64,000 bases of DNA, taken from contig NZ_JADG01000012.1 of NCBI RefSeq assembly GCF_000518265.1, forward strand, positions 248,001-312,000, in the 5' to 3' direction. The first letter of the stretch is position 1, and every line of letters begins with the position of its first letter. This DNA is from Actinomadura oligospora ATCC 43269. GTDB taxonomy: Bacteria > Actinomycetota > Actinomycetes > Streptosporangiales > Streptosporangiaceae. Position numbers and translations under genes: made by a program. This document shows positions 40,121-47,909 of the stretch, in pieces. Below the pieces are notes generated by a model, which did no database searches, had not been told where the DNA came from, and worked only from the letters and a program-made list of their open reading frames with translations.

Positions 40121-41353
40121 TCATGCTCTCCTGCCAGAGCCACGGATTCGCAGGAACCCAAATCCCGCAGTAAGCAAGATGGCCAACACTGCAACCACAG
40201 CCACCGTGATCTCCCAGAAGTTCGACGACATCTCTGAGGACGACTTCCGGGGCTGTGATGCGGAGTTCGGCAGAGCCGAAGAAAATGAAGATTTCGGGGA
40301 AGACGTCACGGAGGGGGCTTCCCGCTGCCAGCGTCCAAAGGCTTCGTAGAGCGGATTCCGTGCCGTCGCAGGAACCGGATGCTTTACAGGGTCGATGGCA
40401 GCGGCGATGTTCAAAAGTCCGAACCCGGTCCGGTCATTCCAGCCGGGAGCACCGATCGGACGTGCTGTGGCGAAAAGACGCTGGACTATAGTTCGCGCAG
40501 GCATCCCGGGGTTCTTTGCGCGGATCAGTGCGATGGCCGCCGATGTCAAAGCGGAAGCTGAACTGGTTCCGAATCCACCGTGGAGTCTGCCATGCTTGTC
40601 CACCAAGGACATATCCGCGCCGGGAGCGGCGATGGTGACATAGTTCTGCCGTTGAGTGCCCTTCCAGGGGCGCAGCTCCTTGGTGACACCGCCGACGCCG
40701 AGAACTCCAGGGCAGGATGCAGGAAGATCCGGCTCGTTTTCGGTATCCCCAGTGTTTCCAGCTGCCGCCACCAGGACCACATCATGCTTGAGCGCGTAGC
40801 TGATCGCTGGCGCCAACTGCGGATCGCAGTGCACAGGTGTGAAGGTGGTGGAATCCTGGCCAAAGGACATGTTGACGACTTTGGCCCCCCGATCGACTGC
40901 GGTCGTAATCGCATTGGCCAGCACGTCACCGCCCAGCGAGGAGACCGGGATCCTGATAGGCAGCACTTTGGCATCGGGCGCGATGCCCACATAGCCGGTG
41001 GTTCCCCCGCCCTGGCCTACCATCTGAACGCTGGTCGCGGTTCCGTGGCCAGGTGAGTCTGTATCCAAGTCGACACGTCCGTCAGTGCTGTGATCGAACA
41101 GATCGACACCGGGAACGATCGCACCGGAGAGCTCGGGCAGCTTGGCATTCACACCGTAGTCGAGGACCGCGATCGTGACACCGGCCCCCCGAGTCAACGG
41201 CCAAACCTTGTCCTGAATCGACCAGGTCCGAAACCACCACTCATCCGCACGCGGTGACAGACCCTCGGCATCGGCGGGCATCGGCATGTTGAAGACGGCA
41301 GCACTGGCGACCACCGCTGCTATCAGTCGGCGTCTGAGACGAACGGCGGCCAT
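40121..41353 (-). CDS. mycP: Type VII secretion-associated mycosin, S8 subtilase
   Basis: 410 residues. The signal peptide LIAAVVASAAVFNMPMPADA is cleaved near residue 29. The subtilisin-like triad is D65 in IAVLDYGV, H103 in SPGHGTATS and S264 in GTSSASA, with the oxyanion Asn at 200 (AAAGN). A proline/serine-rich linker leads to a single membrane helix near the C-terminus (ITVAVVAVLAILLTAGFGFL). This signal-protease-TM plan is that of mycosins, which sit on the extracytoplasmic face and are needed for ESX secretion and cleavage of substrates. Position 2 of the first motif is Tyr (DYGV rather than DTGV). Its start follows the PPE-like stop by 2 bp. Confidence 0.9.
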   Translation of the reverse strand: MAAVRLRRRLIAAVVASAAVFNMPMPADAEGLSPRADEWWFRTWSIQDKVWPLTRGAGVTIAVLDYGVNAKLPELSGAIVPGVDLFDHSTDGRVDLDTDSPGHGTATSVQMVGQGGGTTGYVGIAPDAKVLPIRIPVSSLGGDVLANAITTAVDRGAKVVNMSFGQDSTTFTPVHCDPQLAPAISYALKHDVVLVAAAGNTGDTENEPDLPASCPGVLGVGGVTKELRPWKGTQRQNYVTIAAPGADMSLVDKHGRLHGGFGTSSASALTSAAIALIRAKNPGMPARTIVQRLFATARPIGAPGWNDRTGFGLLNIAAAIDPVKHPVPATARNPLYEAFGRWQREAPSVTSSPKSSFSSALPNSASQPRKSSSEMSSNFWEITVAVVAVLAILLTAGFGFLRIRGSGRRA

Positions 41354-41355
41354 GC

Positions 41356-42672
41356 TCAGCTTCCGAACGGAGGTTCGGACGTGGGACGTTGCTCAGCGTT
41401 GCGTGCTTCGAGCTCAATGATGCGTGCCAGGGCTGCCTGCAACAGCGCCATGGTGTCCGGATCCGCCGTTTCCGTATCTTCAGCTGCGTCAGATGCTTGT
41501 GGTGCGGGCTCGCCGATAATGCCGGGGACAGACTCCACATCGCCGTCCCATAGGCTTCGCTCCTCGGCCAACCAGGCACCACGGTTGCGCTCGCGCGTTC
41601 TGTCCTCCCCTGCTCCTTGGCCGGCAGCCCCTGCAAGACCTGGTGACCCGGAACGCCCCGCAGCCCCTGCTCCAGGGTTTCTGGAGCCGGGCAAACTCCC
41701 ACCGGACCGTCCTCCGATTCCAGATCCGGTGCCCAGGCCGGGAACCAGTCCGACTCCAGAGGAACCAAGGCCACCACCAGCGCCGGAGCCGCCGCCTCCC
41801 CCGAAGGGGAGCGAGCCTGGCGAACCTCCGATGCCCGGCCCGCCCCCCATGCCTGAATTCCCTGGCCCTGAACCTGTCCCTGGGCCGTTCATTCCGTTAC
41901 TGGAGGGGTTGAAATCGGAGAGTTCGGTTCGATGGCTTCCGTTCTTGCCTTCAGGCCACCACTGTTTCGGCAGGCCGTTGCCGCTTCCATCCCCATGTGA
42001 TGGGCCGCTACCCGAACCCCTGCCGGACGGATGCCAACTCCCGGTGCCACTGGGGTGATGCGATTGGCCACCGCCTGCCGAAGGGGAGCCAGAATGATGT
42101 GCCGAGCCCCCGCCCCCGGACACAGGCCCAGTTCCCCCGCCGGGGGCCGTGCCACCTCCGGATCCACCAAGCGGAGCCCAGCCGCTCTTGTCTCCGGTTG
42201 TTGCCCGAGGGAGCTTAGTGGTCAGGTTGTCCGGCATCGCTTGCCAGGTCTGGGTGATTCGGCTGTTGGCGCCTTGCATCCATTGCTGAGCTTCTTGAGT
42301 AGTTTTTGGAGTTGGCATGCTGGACTGGTACCAGGCCAAGTAGCTGTCGCCGTGGGCTTGGACAGCCCGGCCGGAGATGTCCGACTGCTGGTAGATCTGC
42401 ATCGCCGCTTCATGCATGTCCAGCAGCTGCGCTTGAGCCGCGTTAGAAGCCGGCCCCGTCCACGCCTCCGCCAATTCATTGGAAAATGCCTTGAGATTCG
42501 CCACCATCTGCTCGTATGCGCCAGCAAAGCTGACATACGACTGCCCGGCGTGGCTGACGGCGGGCGGGTTAGTCCCCTTCAACAGCGCGACGATCTGCTC
42601 TTTTGAGGTGTAAGAGCTCGGTGAACCCGCAGGGGCCGAGCCCTTCAGTGGCACGTTATTGACGTTGCTCAT
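41356..42672 (-). CDS. PPE/WXG-like protein with long Gly-rich tail
   Basis: 438 residues. The N-terminal ~160 residues are helical and carry W71-T-G73 (LAEAWTGPASNAA), resembling PPE and other ESX heads. From about 168 to 365 it is a Gly/Ser/Pro-rich low-complexity tail (GGSGGGTAPGGGTGPVSGGG and similar). The last ~60 residues (GAWLAEERSLWDGDVESVPG...LLQAALARIIELEARNA) are helical and coiled-coil-like. It is probably exported by a type VII system and may act as a surface or scaffold protein. No signal peptide, as expected for ESX substrates. Its stop is 2 bp from the mycosin start, so the two are coupled. Confidence 0.7.
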   Translation of the reverse strand: MSNVNNVPLKGSAPAGSPSSYTSKEQIVALLKGTNPPAVSHAGQSYVSFAGAYEQMVANLKAFSNELAEAWTGPASNAAQAQLLDMHEAAMQIYQQSDISGRAVQAHGDSYLAWYQSSMPTPKTTQEAQQWMQGANSRITQTWQAMPDNLTTKLPRATTGDKSGWAPLGGSGGGTAPGGGTGPVSGGGGSAHHSGSPSAGGGQSHHPSGTGSWHPSGRGSGSGPSHGDGSGNGLPKQWWPEGKNGSHRTELSDFNPSSNGMNGPGTGSGPGNSGMGGGPGIGGSPGSLPFGGGGGSGAGGGLGSSGVGLVPGLGTGSGIGGRSGGSLPGSRNPGAGAAGRSGSPGLAGAAGQGAGEDRTRERNRGAWLAEERSLWDGDVESVPGIIGEPAPQASDAAEDTETADPDTMALLQAALARIIELEARNAEQRPTSEPPFGS

Positions 42673-42687
42673 CGCGTGGACTCCGTG

Positions 42688-43137
42688 TTACCAGGACGGG
42701 CCGGTGGCCTTGGGCGGCGTGGACAGCGGACTCGGCGCGTGGCTAGGCGGGGGGCTGGCCTTGAGCAGCTGGTCAAGTTTCTGGATCTTGGCGTCGATGA
42801 CCTCCTCGTGCTCGTCGTAGACCTGCATCGTGGTGTTCAGCTTGTGAACCACGTCCCGCAGCGAATGAACGAAGGCGACGTGCTGAGCGGTGATTCCGCG
42901 ATGCGCGGTGGCGACAGAGCTCGCGAGGCCGGCGGCTGCGTCCCATTGGCCGTAGGCGGATGCCGGAACCGAGGCGGCGGCGGTCAGGTGCGCGGTCGCC
43001 GAATCAATCATGGTCTCCAGGTAGCCCTCGAGCTTCCGGGCGAGTGGTCGCAGGTCGGCATGGACAACATCGGCGCCGCTGCTGGCGAGTCCCTTCCAGT
43101 TGTCCTGCGGATTGGTATTGGGGCCATCGTGGGCCAT
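42688..43137 (-). CDS. ESX-like helical protein, first gene of T7SS satellite operon
   Basis: 149 residues from ATG 43137, chosen because GGAGGAG lies 3 nt upstream. All-helical core: DVVHADLRPLARKLEGYLETMIDSATAHLTAA, then YGQWDAAAGLASSVATAHRGITAQHVAFVHSLRDVVHKLNTT. It has no exact WxG but shows the two-long-helix layout of ESX/WXG-like proteins, and a Pro/Ser tail (ASPPPSHAPSPLSTPP). It precedes the PPE-like gene by 15 bp. It is probably a secretion partner or substrate; the specific family is not clear to me. Confidence 0.62.
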   Translation of the reverse strand: MAHDGPNTNPQDNWKGLASSGADVVHADLRPLARKLEGYLETMIDSATAHLTAAASVPASAYGQWDAAAGLASSVATAHRGITAQHVAFVHSLRDVVHKLNTTMQVYDEHEEVIDAKIQKLDQLLKASPPPSHAPSPLSTPPKATGPSW

Positions 43138-43714
43138 CGACTCCTCCGGGGGAGCAGAACGGACGAGGGGAGCGGGGACTCGACAGATGATCCTGCCCCA
43201 ACTTCGCAAATCCGGTCAACCCACGTCATGCCACCAGCAAGACTGCTAGTTGCTGCGCTGGTTCTTGGCCGCACGACATCTCCTGACCTGCACATATTGC
43301 CAATTTCGGCTCAGAGTCGGCGGGAGGAGCGCCATTCATGTTGATCACGCAGGGTTGCCAGAAGGTTCGAGCAGGACAGCCCGGACATCGTCGGGCTCTG
43401 GCACTGTGCAGCGGCAATGCGGTATCTGACACCACAGAGCCGCGTGCGGACGAGGTTGCGCAGAGTGGCCAAAGCCTCGGCCCCATGAAGTTACGGATTG
43501 CTCACATCCCGCGGGAAGTCACGCCCGACAGGATCTAGGGCATCAAGGCGCCAGCGCCCTTGCACATCAACGCCAACCACCGCAGACGCCTGGACCGTTT
43601 CGTGGGTGCGCCCGCATCAGGCGGCTGCGGCGTCACGAGGCGTCTGGACAACCGAGGACGCACTCAGCAGTGCTCAGAAGCGTTGCTCGAGCGAATCACC
43701 CGCGACGGATCGCT
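43138..43714. other. Intergenic region between T7SS operon and DUF6210 gene
   Basis: 577 bp. The first ~100 bp hold the promoter of the minus-strand operon. Short open frames (for example one reading MKLRIAHIPREVTPDRI near 43485-43538) have no support as genes; they may be remnants. I see no repeat, hairpin or RNA gene. Confidence 0.5.
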
Positions 43715-44143
43715 TCAGTCGGAGTTGGGCCAGAGGAGTAGGCCGGGGCCGTCTGGGGTGAGGACGGGGATCCAGGCTTCGTCGGCTTCGTGGATTCTGG
43801 CGGCGTCCAGTTTCAGGGGGTGCGGTTCGTCGGTCTGGCCGTCGCTGGTCCAGTACCTGATTTGCTCGACGAGGTCGCGTAGTCTCGCGCGCTCCTGCTC
43901 GTCGGGCCAGGTGTAGTTCCAGGTGCCCGAGCCGCGGAAGTGTTTCTCAAACAGGTCACGGAGTCCGGCCAGGGCGTCCGAGGCGTGGAGCGGGACCAGG
44001 AAGCCTTCGACCTCGCCTTGGCGACAGGCGGTGCCGCCGTACTGCTGCTGGTAGACGACCCCCGTGGGCGCTTCGACCACTGCGAAGACCCAGCTACCGA
44101 TGGAACCGTCCGGGTCGAGAAACACGTGATGGGGCGGAGGCAT
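43715..44143 (-). CDS. DUF6210 family protein
   Basis: 142 residues from ATG 44143, with GAGGAAG 9 nt upstream. Cytosolic, no membrane helix. Characteristic segments: VFLDPDGSIGSWVFAVVEAPTGVVYQQQYGG, RQGEVEGFLVPLHASDALAGLRDLFEKHF and DEAWIPVLTPDGPGLLLWPNSD. I recall this pattern as DUF6210, which has no known function and often occurs near Scr1-like/DUF397 loci or as an immunity-like protein. It stands between the T7SS satellite and the DUF397 array on the same strand. Confidence 0.8.
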   Translation of the reverse strand: MPPPHHVFLDPDGSIGSWVFAVVEAPTGVVYQQQYGGTACRQGEVEGFLVPLHASDALAGLRDLFEKHFRGSGTWNYTWPDEQERARLRDLVEQIRYWTSDGQTDEPHPLKLDAARIHEADEAWIPVLTPDGPGLLLWPNSD

Positions 44144-44183
44144 GTTGGACAACTTCCTCGTATGTGCCGGGACGGTCCAGGGG

Positions 44184-44390
44184 TCAGATGATCTTCGTCC
44201 GGTGGGTGAGGGCTTGCCAGTCGGCGGGGGTCAGGGAGAGACGGGAGCCTTCAGGGTCCTTGCTGTCGCGGACGCCGACCAGTTGGTGAGACAGGGCCGC
44301 GACTTCGACGCAGTCCTCGCCATGAGCGGTGCTCTGAGAGCTCTTCCGCCAGGCGATCGCATCGAGCTGTGTGAAGCGGGCGTCATGCAT
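44184..44390 (-). CDS. DUF397 protein 1 of 5
   Basis: 68 residues from ATG 44390 (GGGAG upstream). Contains AWRKSSQS, CVEVA, VRDSKDPEG and SLTPADWQALTHRTK, the DUF397 signature. In Streptomyces these proteins pair with Scr1/XRE regulators with a DUF5753 domain and counteract them. This copy is nearly identical to the fourth (44930). Confidence 0.85.
   Translation of the reverse strand: MHDARFTQLDAIAWRKSSQSTAHGEDCVEVAALSHQLVGVRDSKDPEGSRLSLTPADWQALTHRTKII
44193..44321. repeat. 129-bp duplicated segment, copy 1 (copy 2 at 44939-45067)
   Basis: The DUF397 coding segments at 44193-44321 and 44939-45067 are aligned without gaps and differ at about nine positions, mostly silent or conservative. 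This suggests a recent duplication or gene conversion between DUF397 genes 1 and 4. Confidence 0.8.
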
Positions 44391-44434
44391 GCGTAGGCTC
44401 CCTTGCCAGAGCCTCGGCAGCGGCTCTGGGCAGA

Positions 44435-44626
44435 TCATGTCGAGCGGACGACTTGAACGAGGACGCGCCACGCCTCGGGGCTGAACGTCAGTGCCAGTCC
44501 CCTGCAGTCTTTACTGTCACGGACCTGCGTTCCATTACCGCCCAGACTGGCCACCTCAACGCGGTTTCCACCGTTACCGCTGTAGGAACTCCTTCGCCAT
44601 CTGGAGCGGCCGTCCGACGTGGGCAT
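44435..44626 (-). CDS. DUF397 protein 2 of 5
   Basis: 63 residues from ATG 44626 (GGAG 6 nt upstream; the GTG just before it is a less likely start). Contains RWRRSSYSGNGGNRVEVASLGG, VRDSKDCRGLALTFSPEAWRVLV. The second Cys of the usual CVEV is replaced (NRVEV). Divergent from the other four copies but the DUF397 pattern is clear. Confidence 0.82.
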   Translation of the reverse strand: MPTSDGRSRWRRSSYSGNGGNRVEVASLGGNGTQVRDSKDCRGLALTFSPEAWRVLVQVVRST

Positions 44627-44638
44627 CACCAGCTCCTG

Positions 44639-44866
44639 TCAGTGCTGAGCATTCGCCGTCTCTCCGTACTTGATGCTGCGGACGAGCTGAGACCAGGTTT
44701 CAGGACTCACACCGACCACCGGTCCGTTGGGGTCCTTGGAGTCGCGGACGAAACAGATACCACCCAGATCTGTGACCTCGACGCAGTCACCTCCTCCGGG
44801 GCCACCGTCGCCGGAGTGGCTGCTCTTCCGCCACCGGGCGTGAGTGAGGGCCTGACGGTCAGCCAT
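44639..44866 (-). CDS. DUF397 protein 3 of 5
   Basis: 75 residues from ATG 44866. Contains ARWRKSSHSGDGGPGGGDCVEVTDLGG, FVRDSKDPNGPVVGVSPETWSQLV. The insert GPGGG in the first loop makes it longer than the others. Same strand as, and 12 bp from, copy 2. Confidence 0.85.
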   Translation of the reverse strand: MADRQALTHARWRKSSHSGDGGPGGGDCVEVTDLGGICFVRDSKDPNGPVVGVSPETWSQLVRSIKYGETANAQH

Positions 44867-44929
44867 TCCGTACCCCGTTCGTCACGCGCGTTCTTGTTTA
44901 CGAAGCGTCCGAGCCGGACGAGCGTCGCG

Positions 44930-45136
44930 TCAGATGCACTTCGTCCGGTGGGTGAGGGCTTGCCAGTCGGCGGGGGTCAGGGAGAGACGGGGGCCTTCAG
45001 GGTCTTTGCTGTCGCGGAGGCCGGCCTGGTGGTCAGGCAGGGCCGCGACCTCGACGCAGTCCTCGCCTGTCGCGGTGCTGTACGAACTCTTCCGCCAGAC
45101 AATGGCGGGGAGTCCTCTCAGAGAGTCATCACGCAT
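44930..45136 (-). CDS. DUF397 protein 4 of 5
   Basis: 68 residues from ATG 45136 (GGAAAGG upstream). Contains VWRKSSYSTATGEDCVEVAALPD, LRDSKDPEGPRLSLTPADWQALTHRTK. Near-identical to copy 1 (44184), apparently by recent duplication of about 129 bp. Confidence 0.85.
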   Translation of the reverse strand: MRDDSLRGLPAIVWRKSSYSTATGEDCVEVAALPDHQAGLRDSKDPEGPRLSLTPADWQALTHRTKCI

Positions 45137-45168
45137 GCGCTGGCCTTTCCGAAGCTCGGAACGGCTGT

Positions 45169-45372
45169 TTAGGGGAGATCGCATCGGGCGGTGAGCATCT
45201 TGGCGTGGAAGGCGCGCCATGCACCGGAACTGAATGCAAGTTTCGGTCCGTCCGGGTCTTTGCTGTCGCGGACCTGCGTTCCACTGCCGTCAGATCCCCT
45301 GACTTCGACGCAGGCTTCCTGGCCCGCACTGCGAGTTGACTTACGCCAAGACCTTGTGGAGCGATCCTTCAC
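45169..45372 (-). CDS. DUF397 protein 5 of 5, next to Scr1-like regulator
   Basis: 67 residues from GTG 45372 (GAGGTAG upstream). Contains RSWRKSTRSAGQEACVEVRGSDGSG and VRDSKDPDGPKLAFSSGAWRAF. It starts 4 bp after the regulator's stop, so it is the cognate co-transcribed partner of that regulator; the others may be expanded copies. Confidence 0.85.
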   Translation of the reverse strand: MKDRSTRSWRKSTRSAGQEACVEVRGSDGSGTQVRDSKDPDGPKLAFSSGAWRAFHAKMLTARCDLP

Positions 45373-45376
45373 GGAT

Positions 45377-46234
45377 CTACCTCATCTCGTTGCGCACGTC
45401 TTTGATCAAGGCGCGCGACTCGTCCGGGCCCAGAGCTCTGGCTTTCAACTGGTCCAAGACTCTCGCATAGGTCGACACCTCGTCCACCTGCTCGAGATAG
45501 AGGCCACCCGTCTTGTGCTCGATGTAGGCGACGTCCGTGTCGGATGGGTGAGGGAAGCCCAGGATGTAGAAGCCCGTGGACATACTCGGATGAGCGCCTG
45601 CGCTGAATGGCAACACCTGAAGGAAGACCTGGCGCCGCGACAACTCATGCAGGTGTTCTAGTTGGGCCCGCATCACCGCTGGTCCGCCGACCTGGAGGCG
45701 AAGGGCGGCCTCTTGAACGATCGCCCAGATCTCCAGGTGCCCGTCCTCCGCGAACGCCCGGCGCTGACGCTCGGCACGGACTGCGATCGTGCGCTCGATC
45801 TCGTCCTCGTCCTGGACGTCGAGGTCGGCCCTGAGGACGGCGCGGGTGTAGTCCGGTGTCTGCATCAGACCGCCGATGATCTCCTGGTGGTACGACTTGA
45901 TCGTCGAGGCCTCCTCTTCCAGCCCGACGTAGACGTCGAAGCCGGGCTTCAGCACGTCCCCGTACTTGTGCCACCAACCGCGCTGGCGCCCTTGACGAGC
46001 CAGAAGGGCCATGGCGTCGGTCTCGTGCTCACCCAGCCCGTAGAACCTGCACAGCGCGATGATGTCGGCGGGTTTTGGAGCATGGCTGGCGTTCTCGATG
46101 CGGTACAGCGTGGCCAGTGCGATCCCCGCATATTGGGCGGCTTCCTTGGGCGCCTTGCCGCTCCGAGAACGGAGCTGTCGCATTTCACGCGCGAGCCTAC
46201 GACGCCGAACCGTCGGGCTTGTCCGAGATGCCAA
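45377..46234 (-). CDS. XRE-family regulator with DUF5753 domain (Scr1-like)
   Basis: 285 residues from a TTG start at 46234, supported by GGAAGGTGG about 8 nt upstream; no later start preserves the HTH. The HTH_XRE/HTH31 region is at about 10-70 (EMRQLRSRSGKAPKEAAQYAGIALATLYRIENA). The DUF5753 domain follows from about 105 (YVGLEEEASTIKSYHQEIIGGLMQTPDYTRAVLRADL to LEQVDEVSTYARVLDQLKARAL). In Streptomyces Scr1 is antagonised by DUF397 proteins such as Scr2. A perfect palindrome 45-64 bp upstream of its start is the likely binding site. Confidence 0.9.
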   Translation of the reverse strand: MASRTSPTVRRRRLAREMRQLRSRSGKAPKEAAQYAGIALATLYRIENASHAPKPADIIALCRFYGLGEHETDAMALLARQGRQRGWWHKYGDVLKPGFDVYVGLEEEASTIKSYHQEIIGGLMQTPDYTRAVLRADLDVQDEDEIERTIAVRAERQRRAFAEDGHLEIWAIVQEAALRLQVGGPAVMRAQLEHLHELSRRQVFLQVLPFSAGAHPSMSTGFYILGFPHPSDTDVAYIEHKTGGLYLEQVDEVSTYARVLDQLKARALGPDESRALIKDVRNEMR

Positions 46235-46278
46235 TTACATCCACCTTCCTGCTGGCTCGACATATCTTGCGAAAACAA

Positions 46279-46298
46279 TCTTTGAGATTTCTCAAAGA
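46279..46298. promoter_or_regulatory. Perfect palindrome, likely Scr1-like operator
   Basis: TCTTTGAGA-TT-TCTCAAAGA is a perfect 9+2+9 inverted repeat, 45 bp upstream of the XRE start and about 190 bp from the divergent gene pair. Such AT-rich perfect symmetry in this genome is very unlikely by chance. Confidence 0.8.
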
Positions 46299-46489
46299 AG
46301 GGCTTTACAGGCCGACGAGCCTCAATGACACTCAGCGTAGTGATGCCCGACACAGAGTGTGCGCGGGTCTGAGGATTCGCAGACACCTGGTGGCTCGCTC
46401 CGGGCGTGTTCTCGCCTGCGAAAACAAGCGGTCCCGGACACGGTGACGCAACCACCGGCCGGGACCTATCGGACAACGGAGGTCCGACT

Positions 46490-47089
46490 GTGAGACAGCG
46501 TCTCACGGGCATGGCCAGCGTCAGGGCGACGTTGGCCATGCCCGGCCATCCCACGAACTCGGCAACGGCACAGGCGCTTGACGTCGCTGCGACTCGGCCG
46601 CCGGTTGGCGTGCGGTTTGCGGCGGCGCCGTCCAGGGCTCACGTCCCGTGGAAGGTGCGGGACGTGGATCCGGACGCGGTGCTCACGCTTCTGCGGTGGC
46701 GGTATCCGGAAGCGGTCTGCTGGTACGGCGACTTCACCGGTCGCTACTGGTTCCTGTCCCCGTACCGGGTCCTGGTCGGGGCCAGTGACGCGAACGAGCT
46801 CGTCCGGCTGTTGGGCGTCTGTTTTCCGCCCAGTGCGCGTCCTCAGCAGAGCGGGGTCGGCGCTCGTCCTCTGCAGCGGCGGGCCGTTCGCGTGCAGCGG
46901 GCCAGTCGGCGGGCAGCGGCGGCGGAGGGGGCGGAGATGGCCGTCCGCATGACCTTGCCGGAACCGGCTGGGCGGAGCGGGCTGCTGCGGCGGCTGTTTG
47001 GCTGGATGGCCGGGCGGCAGGCCGCGACGCGCCAGGACAGGAGCAACGGCCGTGGGAAGCGGGTGGACCTTTGGGACGCCTCGTGGTGA
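46490..47089 (+). CDS. Hypothetical protein divergent from Scr1-like regulator
   Basis: 199 residues from GTG 46490, with GGAGG at 46478-46482. The first third is Ala/Arg-rich with VRQRLTGMASVRATLAMPG. A central block reads VPWKVRDVDPDAVLTLLRWRYPEAVCWYGDFTGRYWFLSPYRVLVGASDANELVRLLG, rich in aromatic residues. The last part is basic and Ala-rich (RRAVRVQRASRRAAAAEG). No membrane helix. Its stop overlaps the ATPase start by 4 bp (GTGA), so the two form an operon. Function unknown; this small-protein-plus-RsbW-like-ATPase arrangement is frequent beside Scr1/DUF397 loci in actinomycetes. Confidence 0.72.
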   Translation: MRQRLTGMASVRATLAMPGHPTNSATAQALDVAATRPPVGVRFAAAPSRAHVPWKVRDVDPDAVLTLLRWRYPEAVCWYGDFTGRYWFLSPYRVLVGASDANELVRLLGVCFPPSARPQQSGVGARPLQRRAVRVQRASRRAAAAEGAEMAVRMTLPEPAGRSGLLRRLFGWMAGRQAATRQDRSNGRGKRVDLWDASW

Positions 47090-47799
47090 ACGGTGACAGG
47101 CCCGTGCTTCAGGCCGGGCAGGCGCAGGTGCTCTTGCTGCCGCCCGATCGGACCTGCGCTTCGATCGCGCGGTCGACTGTGGCGGTTGTGATGGGCGAGC
47201 TTGGGCTTCCGGACGAGCTGATCGACGACGCTTCGGTCGCGGTTTCGGAGCTGGCCACGAACGCGCTTCTCTACGGCGACGGCAGTGATGCTGAGCTGTG
47301 GATCTGGCTCCGGTCTCGTCCTGCGCCCGCGCTGGTCCTCAGCGTTTTCGACACTGGGCCTGGGCCGCTCCCCCATGCCGTCCACGGTGACCTGCTGGAC
47401 GTCCATGGGAAGGGGCTGGCCATCGTCGCTGCGCTCGCGGAGACGTGCGGGGCTCGGCTCAGTCGGTCGCGGTTGCGGCTGGTTCCGGTGCGTGGGAAGG
47501 CCGTCTGGTGCGCGTTTCCGCTGCCGGAGGGGTTCGCGGTTCCTGTGCCTGTGCTCACCCCGGCGCGGGTTGGGCGTCAGTTGGTGCTTGAGCTGTGCAG
47601 GCGGGGGTTGTTCGCCTCGTTCGCTGGGGACATCGGCGGACGGTCCGTCCTGCTTGTGGACGGGTTGCGCGTCGAGATCACGCGTACCGAGGTGAGCTGG
47701 CGCAACGTCAACGGAGGTAGGGGCTGCTACCCGCTGGCCGATCTGCAGGATGCGATCGAGGCGATCACCAAGGACCTCAGCGCTCCCGAGCCGCTCTGA
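47086..47799 (+). CDS. ATP-binding protein of HATPase_c_2/RsbW type
   Basis: 237 residues from GTG 47086. The GHKL-type ATP-binding fold is visible: DDASVAVSELATNALLYG (N-box), LSVFDTGPGPLP (G1 box) and GKGLAIVAALAETCG (G2 box). The C-terminal ~80 residues (VPVLTPARVGRQLVLELCRRGLF...) form an extra domain not in simple anti-sigma factors. It might act as an anti-sigma kinase or a regulator of the Scr1-like system; no anti-anti-sigma partner is adjacent. Confidence 0.85.
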   Translation: MNGDRPVLQAGQAQVLLLPPDRTCASIARSTVAVVMGELGLPDELIDDASVAVSELATNALLYGDGSDAELWIWLRSRPAPALVLSVFDTGPGPLPHAVHGDLLDVHGKGLAIVAALAETCGARLSRSRLRLVPVRGKAVWCAFPLPEGFAVPVPVLTPARVGRQLVLELCRRGLFASFAGDIGGRSVLLVDGLRVEITRTEVSWRNVNGGRGCYPLADLQDAIEAITKDLSAPEPL

Positions 47800-47909
47800 C
47801 GCCTCGACCACTCCGACGAATCGTTCGCAGGTGTGTGACCGACCTGCTCCATCATCGACGCGGCAGGTCGGTCTGCGACTTCAGTGGGAGCGGCGCGAGG
47901 CAGGCATCG

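Noticed and set aside
43338-43538. Small + frame of 66 residues in the 43.1-43.7 kb gap
   Set aside because: No recognisable domain and no ribosome site; could be a remnant but cannot be supported.
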